Under the pieces are notes generated by a model. It ran no database searches, was not told the DNA's origin, and saw only the letters and a list, made by a program, of their open reading frames with translations. Both the position numbers and the translations under genes were made by a program. This document shows positions 38,801 to 51,700 of a stretch of DNA of 64,000 nucleotides, in pieces (positions within the stretch are counted from its first letter, which is position 1; each line of letters opens with the position of its first letter). Source of the stretch: Phymorhynchus buccinoides (taxonomy: Eukaryota; Mollusca; Gastropoda; Neogastropoda; Raphitomidae). The stretch is from positions 45,334,362 to 45,398,361 of the forward strand of contig CM065699.1 of the NCBI GenBank assembly GCA_017654935.2. Direction: 5' to 3'.

Positions 38801-41800
38801 GTGGCGATAACATTGAATCCATTTTCAACTGACTATGGGTGTACAGAATGACTTTACTGTTGGTGGCGATAACATTGAATCCATTTTCAACTGACTATGG
38901 GTGTACAGAATGACTTTACTGTTGGTGGCGATAACATTGAATCCATTTTCAACTGACTATGGGTGTACAGAATGACTTTACTGTTGGTGGCGATAACATT
39001 GAATCCATTTTCAACTGACTATGGGTGTACAGAATGACTTTACTGTTGGTGGCGATAACATTGAATCCATTTTCAACTGACTATGGGTGTACAGAATGAC
39101 TTTACTGTTGGTGGTGATAACATTGAATCCATTTTCAACTGACTATGGGTGTACAGAATGACTTTACTGTTGGTGGCGATAACATTGAATCACGAGCGAT
39201 TATCACCGTCGATTTTCGCCGTTAAAATCGTGCATATTGAATTCCGGCTTAGTCATAGAACCACAGCACAGAGTGGAGAAGTGTGCGCCCTACCAGCGGC
39301 TCCAATGGCGCTGATGGCCAGCTCTCGTGGTCGCACCGCGGTGGACTCCTTCAGCACCGTCAGCAGGTGGCTCATCAGCTGAGGCAGGTAGGGCAGGATC
39401 TCCTGACCTGCCGTGGACAAAGATACCATCAACAGTAGTACAGTGGAACCTCCCTGTTAAAACTCCCTCTAATGTGTGACCCAACACACTGTCACCATCA
39501 ACAGTAGTACAGTGGAACCTCCCTGTTAAAACTCCCTCTAACATGTGACCCAACACACTGTCACCATCAACAGTAGTACAGTGGAACCTCCCTGTTAAAA
39601 CTCCCTCTAATATGTGACCCAACACATTGTCACCATCAACAGTAGTACAGTGGAACCTCCCTGTTAAAACTCCCTCTAATGTGTGACCCAACACATAGTC
39701 ACCATCAACAGTAGTACAGTGGAACCTCCCTGTTAAAACTCCCTCTAATGTGTGACCCAACACACTGTCACCGTTTTCCCCCCCTTCCGGACTATTGAGT
39801 GTCCACCTCCCTATTAAGACCCCTCTCTGTTACCTTTTTCGCTACGACTTATGGTACTCACTAGAGATTTCCACGACAACTAAATCCATAGGGCAAGGAC
39901 ACATAAATACTCAGGATCCCCACTTTTTTTTTTTAGACACGCACCACACACAGGCACACTTTGACAGGCACTTTTCGTTCTCATTGATCAGCCACTGACT
40001 CACTTATTTCAACTCAGTATGTACATACAAAACCATTGACAAAGTCAAGTCAATAGAAGAAAAAAAAGTCAATTCCATAGTGTGAGTTGGAGTCCAGTGT
40101 TAGGCGTTACCACCTAAGAATGAGTGTGCCGGGACCCTAACGATGAACGGAGGAAGCAGCCCCGATCCTTGCAGAGAGCCACTGCACACTGGACACACTC
40201 CACATGATGTTTGAGTGGGGCAGCTGCAGACTGCTTGTAGATGATGTAGGCATTGACTACCGCAGTGTCCAAGCAGAAGAAAAGGACATACTTCCACCAC
40301 TTCTTGAACTTTTGTTTGTAACACGGCATCTGATCATGCTTGTCGACGCCGTTGTAGTTCTTGGTGCACTCAGCAACAGCCATAGGTCTTGAATACCTGG
40401 CTCTCTCCACACCCCCTGGACCTTTGCGAACAACTTCTCCATCAGAACCATCATGGGCAGACGTGAGGAGGGTGACGTTTCGTCGGTCATACCAGGCCTG
40501 AAGCTGACCCTGCTCCCCACCAGCCCCAATCTGACTAAACCAGCGCTTCGTGTCCCCAGACTTCTTGACACACTTTGCTGGCTTCATGTCCAGTGGCTGG
40601 CTTCATGTCCAGTGGCTGGCCCTTTCTGTTGATACGAACAGTACCACAGGCTAAGGTCTTCTTCTGGAGCAAATGTTTGGGGAGCGTGCCCGGAAAAACA
40701 AAAGAGCTTGTGTCTTTTTACCGCACTCAGCCCAAACAAAAGGAATGGGTGCATAAAGTCGGGTTTGCACAGTTCAGATACCATAGCGTCAAACTGGGAA
40801 GTACACGAAACGGATGTTAAAAAGTTAACCAGTGTTTCCCCCTCTGCTGAACATGAAGTTACCACATACCAATGGCTCTTTCTTCATTTTTGAAAGCAGA
40901 TAATTCATAGATGGACAGAAGCCAACTGAGGCCAAACAGCTTCCTTTACGGGGTAAATGTTGAAGACAGGAATCATTCTCAAGGAATCGTTCTTTCCGTT
41001 TCAGAAAATAACCCTAACGTATACTGAACCTATGCCTTATCCAAGCAAAGCAAAAAAAGTTGCTTCTTAGTTGATTTTAAAAAAATCAATCAGTTGATCT
41101 GCCTTGGATTGCGAATAGGGGCTTCATTCAAACTTGCCATTTGCCCCACACTCCAGTTTGCAACAGCACAGACGACTCACTGAGGTTCTCGATGAACATC
41201 TCCAGGGCGTAGTAGCTTTTGGTGAGGCCCCGGGGGTTCTTGTCCGCCTCCTGCGTGGCCTTGCTCAGGTACTGGAACAGCAGCGGCAGCAGCTCTGGCG
41301 CAAACTTGGTGATGTCCGGCTGGGGTCAGAGGAAAAGGCACAATCAAATAATACAATAAACACCAAATCCTGCAGCAGCTCTGGCGCAAACTTGGTGATG
41401 TCCGGCTGGGGTCAGAGGAAAAGTCACCATCAAATAATACAATAAATACGGGTGCTTCTACCAAATCCTGCAGCTCTGGCGCAAACTTGGTGATGTCCGG
41501 CTGGGGTCAGAGGAAAAGTCACAATCGAATAATACAATAAACATGGGTGCTTCTACCAAATCCTGCAGCTCTGGCACAAACTTGGTGATATCTGGGGTCA
41601 GAGAAAACATTAATATTTGAATCATACATTAATAAATAAAGCTTACCACATTTTACAGATGATAAGGTTGTAGGGCGTTTTTTAGACTGAGATCCCCGCA
41701 CCATACAATATGGATAAATAAGTGGAAGAAAGAAGGGTCAAAATGTATGGATTAGGGGACATTCGGACATGTGCGCAAATCTTTTCTCTTCTTTCTTTTA

Positions 41801-44800
41801 CTTATTTGCGGATTCTGCACGGGTTTCCGCACAGAATCTCTGCATATGTGTGAACACGGCCTAGCCCCCAATCACGTCAAATTAGTGATAAGATTCACCC
41901 TTCATTCAATCATCTCTGATTCTCTTCTATCACCATCGGCAGGTGAACACATCAAGGACATCACGGAACTCTAAATGCCAAAGCGGGTGCACCCACTGGA
42001 AAACATGTCACATGTTTATCTATTCTAAAAGAAATTGACTTGGCGTAAGGCTATGTCACACCAATTAACATAGGCTAGAACATCAACTACATTAAAATGT
42101 TGTTATGCTATGCATAGCTATGCAGGGATTGTCTTTAGCCGTGACAAGCTCCTAGCATAACATCATCAGTCTCCAAAATCATCCAAAGACGGAGTGTGGC
42201 TGCCCACATGGCGGGGTAATCAAAAACGGTCACACACGTAGTGTTCTCATCCCTAGCTGATGCATATTACCATAATGTTCAAGTGCTTCGGCTGTTGGGA
42301 TGATCCCCTGGAGTTTTTTTTAGCCAGGGTTCATCAACAAAAAGAAAAAAAGAAAAAGAAAAACTTTGTTATGATCTAATAATATCTGTAAGTAACTGGC
42401 AACCTGTAAGTGTTCCGAGAACTGTCCCAGGGCGAAGAGGGCGGCGTTACGCACTGTGGGGTCGGCATCACTCAGCCCCTGACACACACTCTGCAGCATC
42501 ACCTTCATCAGCCTGCACACAGCACATTTGTAGCATGGATTACTGGTAAGAGAACTGTCCCAGGGCGGAGAGGGCGGCGTTACGCACTGTGGGGTCGGCA
42601 TCACCCTGACACACACTCTGCAGCATCACCTTCATCAGCCTGCACACAGCACATTTGTAGCATGGATTACTGGTAAGAGAACTGTCCCAGGGCGGAGAGG
42701 GCGGCGTTACGCACTGTGGGGTCGGCATCACCCTGACACACACTCTGCAGCATCACCTTCATCAGCCTGCACACAGCACATTTGTAACATGGATTACTGG
42801 TAAGAGAACTGTCCCAGGGCGGGCGGAGAGGGCGGCGTTATGCATGGTGTGGTCGGCATCACCCTGACACACACTCTGCAGCAGCACCTTCATCAGCCTG
42901 TACACAGCATATTTGTAGCATGGATTACTGGTAAGAGAACTGTCCCAGGGCGGAGAGGGCGGCGCTACGCATTGTGGGGTCGGCATCACTCAGCCCCTGA
43001 CACACTCTGCAGCATCACCTTCAAAACTTTTGACATAAGCTAGAACGCCAAGGCTACATCAAAATGTTGTTTATGTTCTGCATGGTTGGGTGCGGGGATT
43101 GTCTTAAGCCATGACAAGCTCCTAGCATAACATCATCAGTTTAAAATCCTCCAAAGTCAGAGTGTGGCTGCCCACATGGTGGGGTAATCGAAAACGGTCA
43201 CACACATAATCTCTAGCTGGTGCATTTGTACCAGTGTTCCAGTGCTTCGGCTGTTGGGATGCTCCCTGGAGTCTTTAAGCCAGGGTAAGACAACAACATT
43301 ATTATTATTAACTCCACCTATAAATCTGAATAAAGGAAGCTTAATCTGCAGCAGTTTCCTTCAGAATGACTTGTGGAACAAATGCTGCGATATTGAAGCA
43401 TATGGGAACATGTTTTGGTCAGCTTTTGATATTTAAAAAAAAAAATATTTTTGCAATAAAGTTAGTAGCTTTCTCAGTACATGCAGACTGGGGAAGCAGC
43501 AGGCAGGTCAAATGGCTCGGGCACAAAGGGTTAACTTTTTCACTACGTAGCACGCATATATGCATGGTAGAAGCTTCCCCTGTACAGCACGCTCCACACG
43601 TATATGTGGTGACTTTAACTCTGAACAGTGCACTGCTATGTATGGTCTAAGGGAACATACTTCTTTAACCTTTAGCACCCTGCATTTTTTCTGATGTTCC
43701 GTACTCTGCCACTGCATTCTTTTTGAGGCGGTGAAAAACGCTTACACCCACTTGATTAAAAATGCTCTAATTTTCTCTGTGTGTTGTGTGCAGACTTAAT
43801 TATTGGAATACTAATAAAGAGATGATTGAGGAAAGTTTTGATATGATGTATTTTGTTGTCCGTGTATGCTTTGTTGCTTAAAAAAAAAAGAAAGCAAAAT
43901 CAACAAAGCGAAAGTGTTGACTTAGTTTCGGCACGGTCGGAATGAGTGCCGTCTGCTTCAAAGTTCGCCCACTGACTAAGTAACTCATGTCTAAGATCCC
44001 TTTAATAAAATAACCGACGGAAATATGATTAAGAATATTATGAAAGGCAAAATTTTCTTTGAATTCAACCTAGTAGTCAAAATCGGTACCGAATCACAAT
44101 CGCGGCTCAAATTGATATCGGATCGTCTTCATCGAGTCACACCGACATCGGCTACCCCCCCCCCCCCCTTCTACTGCATTACGATCTTCTATCACCCTTT
44201 TACTGTCGATATCCGACCTAACAAAGCCTAAGAATTCATGATTTAAACAAACATCAACGCTAATTTCCAGTAGGAAGCTTCGCCAACACGAAAATCCGCC
44301 ATATTTGATAGTGAACTTTACTTTCTGACCGATCAACACTTTGAAAAACTCAATACAGCAACTAAAAAAGCAAATGGCGGCTTGCCGGAAGAGAAAGAAG
44401 CAGCCGAGCCTCGTTCTGAAGCTAAAGTAAGGTTGTTTCTATTAATAGTAACAGAAATAAGGTCTGCGAAGCATTGGTTTTGAGTACCCCTGTCTGGGCG
44501 ACACAGGGCGCCTGCAGTTGCAGGGGAGAGAATCTGCTCGGCGACACAGTGCGCCTGCAGTGTGCTAAAGGTTAATTATATTCAGCAATCAGTTATCTGT
44601 CATCTGAATGCATTCCCTTGAGCAAAACTGGGCTAAACTGGCCACAAGCAGCTTTTGAAAAGACTAACCGAATGCGAGGTCAATGGCGGTTAAGAGGCAA
44701 AACAAAAACAACATCGGAACAAGATGAAAATGTTTGTAATTCTGTATTTCTGGTGTGAAAATGGAGAAAATTAGTCAGAGAAACTTGTTATAGTTAGAGA

Positions 44801-47800
44801 CTTGTTCTGTCCAACAACACCCACACTTAAACTTCAAAATTAGAGATGAAAATTATCGATTTTAGTCTGTGGTGAAAAGCTAATGGGAATCATTGCAGGG
44901 TGAAATAAATAAAGGGGTGACTCTTCTTCTTTTTCTTGCATATAGCATCCTCCATCAACAATTTGATGATTAGACTCTCACTTGTTCATGACGTAGTCTG
45001 CACACCCCTCCACCACCACGGCCATGGCAAGGTACCCTGCCCGCCTCTCCTTGGCCTTGTCACTGCTCAGACACTTCTCCACCATCGGCATCTGAACAAT
45101 AATGTCATCATATTAATAATGATGATGATATAATAATGTGTGTGTGCAAGGTACCCCGCCTGCCTCTCCTTGGCTTTGTCACTGCTCAGACACTTCTCCA
45201 CCATTGGCATCTGAACAATAATGTCATCATAATAATGATGATGATATAATAATGTGTGTGTGCAAGGTACCCCGCCCGCCTCTCCTTGGCCTTGTCACTG
45301 CTCAGACACCTCTCCACCATCGGCATCTGAACAATAATGTAGAGAAGATGGAACAGCCGTATAAACTGGGCAACCAGTTACTGATCAAACTCAAAGGAGA
45401 TAATTTTTGACTTTGGGGTCATTGTTTTTGGTGTTTTATTTAACGATAAAAACATTCTTGTATTGGAATAGCAATACCGAGTAACTTAGATAAGCCATAT
45501 TTGAGAAGTCTAATGGGGCTTTATACTACTTCTTGCCGACACGAAAGGGCGATAATTTTAGGCCTCAACTGCCTATGCCACCTAGTGATGAGTCAGGAGC
45601 AGATAATTTTCTGTGGCTATAGACTACTACTGCCATGGGTGCATGCAGTGACCAAAACTTTGGCCTGAACTTTCTTGCCGAAACCCAATGTACAAAAGAA
45701 TGATATCATGCTAAAGAGCCCTTTCTTCAGGCACTCAGCCGCCTGAAGCAGCATCAAATTGCCTGAATTCAGGCTTCATGAATACCCACATGCACCCCTG
45801 TACTTCATGACAGGCAAGGACGGTAATCTTATATAGATGGCGCACGCATCTCAGTGCACGAGACAGGGGCAGAGAATTGTCGGCATAAAGCCTCTTTGTG
45901 CAAAACATAGACATCCACTTGATGGAACAGTTAAACTAAAATAATAAGCACATGAGCATTCTATAAGAGTGCATATGTTGAAAAAGTATTCCAGATAAAA
46001 TAAAAACAATATGAATAAAATGATACAAGTGTTAAGAAACAGAGAGCTTCAGATTGTTGGCGCGCTGGCGTCATTGAGCCGTATTATTTTTAATGACGCA
46101 TGTCAGCATCTTGTGATGCGCCCTTAAGGCCTATTACACTCCAGTTTCTGTGTATGGCTGGCAACGGATAGTGACAGTGACGAATGTGCCGACAATGTGC
46201 CTTGAAGCAGCTACACCTGGCACACAATGCCTGCTTATCTGACATTTCATTACCCTACCATAACAAGGTCACTACCATGCCCCCCTCTCTCTGTTTCTAT
46301 GCTCAGAGAAAAGTCGGCCTATAATGAAGTGTGATAATTGCGGGTTAGGGAGAGGGAAGGCCGATTTCTACCATGTGCTCGTATTGCAAGAAACTTGATT
46401 CTTCAGACACAAGAGAAGAAAAGTCTAAAACTTGAAAAGCTGTCCCTTTGGCTTTTTCCAAGGTTTTGTGTTAACATCTAGTCTTTTTGCTGCATAAATA
46501 AAGTATGTTCGTTTTGTTGTTACATGTGCACACACACACACAGATTGATCATGTTTAATAATGAAGCATTACCCCACATAAATGGCCCATCATTTTGAAA
46601 ATTGACCCCTCATTTTGGGCAGCCATCTGGTCATCAGGCATGGGAATTTGAGAAGACAAAAAAGACTGAAAATTGGGGTCTGGAAGCAGGCATAGGAACA
46701 AGGAATAAAAAAAAAAACTGAAAACTGTGTGTGTTGGGATACAGCCCCCAGAAAATGAAGCTTCTTCTGTTATCTAAGCCTTAAAAACAGTATTAGAGAT
46801 AAGACTGATATATTTAGTTCATTTTGCATTCATTTATAACCAATAACTTAAGTTTTACTCATTGGGCTTCTTTTTTAATCTCATAAATGTCCTCTTGGAC
46901 CATCAAAAAAGCTGAAACTTGAAAAAAAGACTGAAGAGGACCATCAAAAAAGCTGAAATCAGCCAAAAGACTGACAATTCCCATGCCTGGTCATATGACC
47001 CACGAAGTCTGAAAACAATCTGAAGCTCTGAACACATAGTCATAACTAGACACTCACCAATTTTGGAATGAATTTTTCAGGGGGCAGGTGCAGAGACAGT
47101 GTGTCTAAAACCTGAAAAACAACAACAAACATTAAAGGGGCACCCTGACGGATGAGTTTTTTTTTTTGCTTTGTTTTTTAAATAGAGCATTGGTACAGAG
47201 GGGAGGTAGTTCTCTATCTATCTCTACCCCCCCCCCCCCCCCAGTCGGCAAAACACATCTCAACTCAAACTGATTACAAAGAGATAAAGGAAAAGATTTT
47301 AAAATGTATACATTAGACTTCATACAAGTCCAAAGCTATTTTTCAGTGTACATTTTGAACCCTTTGTCAGAAATAAAGATTTGTAAATATTGTAAACTCT
47401 GTCTCTAGACCTTATTCGATTTTTAAAGATTTATACTGCTTTTTAAAAGGTGGTCCTGGAAATGTTAATCTCCATTAGCTTAGGGAGTCATAACCGAAAG
47501 TTTTTAAAACAACATTTTAAACAAAAGTATGTACAGTTATAGCTTAGAGTAGTCTTTGTGCGAGCCATGGCACCTAACAAAATCCTGACCTACTATTCAA
47601 GATAAAATTCAATTGTAAACAAAAAATATTAAAAAAAATACTTGATAAAATAACTATATTTAAAGAAAAACTCTTTTTTCCCTCTCCCTTCCCTCATTTT
47701 ACAATATCTAAATTAATAGTAATGTCCCATATGGCTTCGGCCGAGAGGATGTAAAACTTTAACTTTGTGTGATGAGTTTTTGCCAGAAACACGTCGAGAT

Positions 47801-48684
47801 CACCAGGAAAACATCCTTTACAGAGATTGCAACACTCACTTTGCTCTGGTTTCTTAGAAATCAAACCGTCAAATCGGCGATTCCTCCTGGGCGGAGGTGC
47901 TGGAAGTCAAATTCTTTCAGTGAAAGAGAAGCATGTGCCTTCTCTTTTCTAATGGCCGCCAGAATTTAGACCAAATCGTTTGCACAACATTTCCGCAATA
48001 CAAGCCTTTTTATTTATTTATTTTTTAATTTTGATACGGTGCATCATTGTATAGGCCGAAAAAAAAAGTTCTTCCAGCTAAAGTTATACCAATCCCTCCC
48101 TTCTCACGCTCCAAAGTCAGCGGTTACCTGCAGAGCGAACTGCGGCGGGGTGTGCGATTCAGCGTCAGATTCTGGCTCCTCCTCCCCCTCCTCCTCCTCC
48201 TCGGAGCACAGGATGGGCAGCAGCACCTGCAGCGTGGGATCCAGCAGGTGGTTCTTCAGCACCGCCTGGCACACACATGGGGCAACTCATCAAAATGAAA
48301 ACTAGCTGATACAAAATCTGAAGCACTTCTGTCAAGAAAAATGTGGAAAATATTACTAAAAAAACAATTTTCAGACCCCAATCACTTTCAACTTGAAATT
48401 CCAAGGTCTACCAAGGTCCTTGACCTTGATCAAGGCGCATGTGCAACTACTAGGCGGCAGTGACGGTGTTAAATACCTTTTGTGAGCATGCCCCCTTTTT
48501 AACCCATCAAATGACAAAACTGTTGAACGACTGACCTTTTTCTTCTGTCGTATGAGAGAGGCGATGAAGGACAAAGCCTTCACCCTCAGCTCATCCGTGA
48601 ACTCTGTTTTGGCAGCAACCTGTGCAGGTAAACAACACTATTAGCAAAAACATTGCCACAAGCTATATAATATGCCTAAAGCTG

Positions 48685-48732
<48 letters not shown>

Positions 48733-51700
48733 TGTCTGTCTGTGTGTGTCTGTCTGTGTGTGTGTGTGCGTGCATGTGTGTGTGTGTTCTAATACCTAAG
48801 ATTTGACTTGATTACCACTAGATAATCTTGTTCATACAAATTACAAGTGCAGTGATGTACGGAGGATCGAAAAGTGATATCACAGTTTGATAGGACAAAC
48901 TGTCCTGCAGACCTGTTTACCCTTATAATGAACCACCTGGAATTTGCCACAGAAAACCCCGGAATTTGAGGAAAAAACCCACAGAATTCACATCGGTACA
49001 CGACTTGCGATAAAACCCTGATTTAAAAGGTATCTTGCGAGCGCACTGTGTGCACACACTCACAATGTACACACCAAACAAATCCACTCACCTTCAGAGT
49101 ATCTGGTGTTCTGATGAAAGCTATGTCCATTTAAGAGTCACTTCACTTCAAAGTTAATGGTAAAACCAATCAACTGGAAACATGAACCTTTCGAGTTTGT
49201 GTTGGTCCGCAGTTGGGTCCTTTTGCGAGAGTCGCGAAATTGCCATGCTTCTTCGTGTTGACATGTTCAGTGATGTCGCTTATGCCGCCATGCGAAATTT
49301 TGAAGTCCACGTTGCAGTACTTGCAGTGTGCATGCTCGTCTCCCAAATGCGAACTTGTTATTCGTGGCACTTTCAAATACTTTTGAGAAAACTTCTGCTT
49401 CACTTTTGGCCGTTTCACCCTATCACTGCTGTCGTTTGTCGAAGATTTCTGGCGCTTGCCGCCTGCGGTTGACTTGCCTGACGACATGTTTGGCGCAAAA
49501 CTACAATCTCTGCCAACAAGAAATACTATCATTGGTTGACGGGAGTTCACGGACCAATGAAAAATCGCGTCTCAGAACTCCAAGGTTTCGGTCAACCCTT
49601 GCATCTTTTCATACAAACGGAAACAAATAGACGTTTTTTCGAAATCCCCCAATTTTCAGTGTTCACCCGGAATTTATTATTTTACCCAGAATGTTTGCAA
49701 ATTCCCGGGATAATTCCGGCAAAACCGGGAGGGTAAACAGGTCTGGTCCTGAGACTTGAGAAATCAATAGTGCAATGTCCTGGCTCTTGCAGAAATCAAT
49801 AAGACGAAGTGTGCCAGTGTTCAAATTTAATCAGACATTTGTCCTGACAGGGCAGAACACAATAGGACATCCTCAATGTTAATAGGCCAACATCCAATGA
49901 CCAGAGTCCCAGGACATCACTGAAGTACATTCAACTCTTAAATTAATTACAATTTGTACCACTACTACTACTATGCTACATAACCACAACTACAACTACT
50001 AATTACTACTAGTACTACCAAATGATTTGCGATGCTTACCTCCAGACAAAACTGTACGAAAGGTTTGAGGTGCGGGGCGATAATGGCCACCTCTGTCTCC
50101 AGCAACTCATCAAACAGCTCCAGAGCTTCACAGGCCTTCTCCTGAGGTGAAAGGTACAACTTGGATTACTGACAGGCATGCGAGCAGGGACACCCTGCGA
50201 AGCACCACAGAAGCACCACACGCAAAAAGGACCCTCTAGGATAATGTGTAGGGGGTCCCAGGGATGCACTGTAAAAATGGGCAAAATAGCACACCACGAT
50301 TCCGTATATTTGTCCTTCTTTCTTTTAATTATTGATTGGTTTCCGCGCGGAGAAATCCGGATGTAGTATGTACGTGCGCTTATAGTCCGAAACATACGGT
50401 ACTTTGACCTATCTATTCCAAGCCCACAGTACACGAATTCACCTCATTCCGGCTCCTTTTAGTTTTCTATAGAGAGCTCTTTGTTTCAAGTTATTTCCTT
50501 TAACGGCTGCAAATATTCTTTTCATTGGGATAGGAAGACATTACAAGTGGCATACCACCATAAAACAAATGTAAGCCTAATAATGGAAAAACCATTTGAA
50601 ATTGCTTTATGCTGGGGATGAGTGCTAACAAAAGGCATGAACTGAAAGGAGCTGAGAAAAGCAACTGTGCTAGCCCCTTCTCTCACTTTTTACACAGCGT
50701 TAGTTTTGCTACACCAGACCTGCCTACCCCCAATTTCTTTTTTAGGTACTCCACGAAATAAAATTCTGTAATTTTTCTCAAAATTCCGTATTTTGCAAGG
50801 AGACCCCAAAACAGAACATTAAACCGCCATGCAAAATTACGAAAAACAGACTCGTTTTTCACCGATCTTAGAAGACCTTAAGTTCAAATTTTTGCCATAG
50901 TAATTTTCCATTTACCGTACTGCGGCTCAAAATACGGAAAAATCGTATGGGTAGGCAGGTCTGCTACACATATGTGCGTCTCTGACACTCAAAGCTGCTG
51001 TCTGACACACTAGGTAAAGTAGGTTTCAGATCAGCGCGTAAGTAGAAAACTTAAAAATCTTCACCTATTGTTGTCGTACCCTGGCTTAAAGACCCCAGGG
51101 ATCATCGCAATAACTGAAGCACTCGAACACTATGGTAAAAATGCACCAGCTAGGGATGAGAACATTATGTGTGTGACCATTTTTTACTACCCCACCACGT
51201 GGGCAGCCACACTCCGACTTCGGAGGAGAAAATGTTCACCTGACGTACAGTCATTCAAAAACTGCTTAAAAAATCATAAAAAGACACCCCCCTCCCCCCA
51301 AAAAAATATGCAGGTGACCCTCTAAAAACTTAGCGACATTCACTGATTCTGATCCTCTAATTATCCAGACAGAATGAGGCTTCATGCTACGTCTTAGCGA
51401 CATGAAAGGGTGATAATACCGGACTGACTTGACCATGCCACCTAGTGACGAGTCAGGGGCAGATATTTTTCTGTGGCTATATACTAGTTCCTGACAGGCA
51501 AGGGCGATAATTTTAATCTTTAGCACACTGCATTATTTCTGATGTTCCGTTATCTGCCACTGCATTCTTTTTGAGGCAGTGAAAAACGCCTACACTCACT
51601 TGATTCAAAATGCTGTCATTTTCTCTATGTGCAGACTTGATTATTGGATATTAACAAAGAAACGATTGAGGAAAGTTCTAGTACTAAGTATTTTGTTGTC

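Noticed and set aside
39290..39763. 157-codon minus ORF running into exon 14
   Set aside because: It is the 69-bp array read through plus the exon in a non-IPO4 frame; the true exon frame differs.
42398..42403. Weak donor gttgcc suggesting exon 12 is broken
   Set aside because: GT is present, the exon end matches SEHLQ of the family, and the phase to exon 13 is correct, so it is kept as functional.
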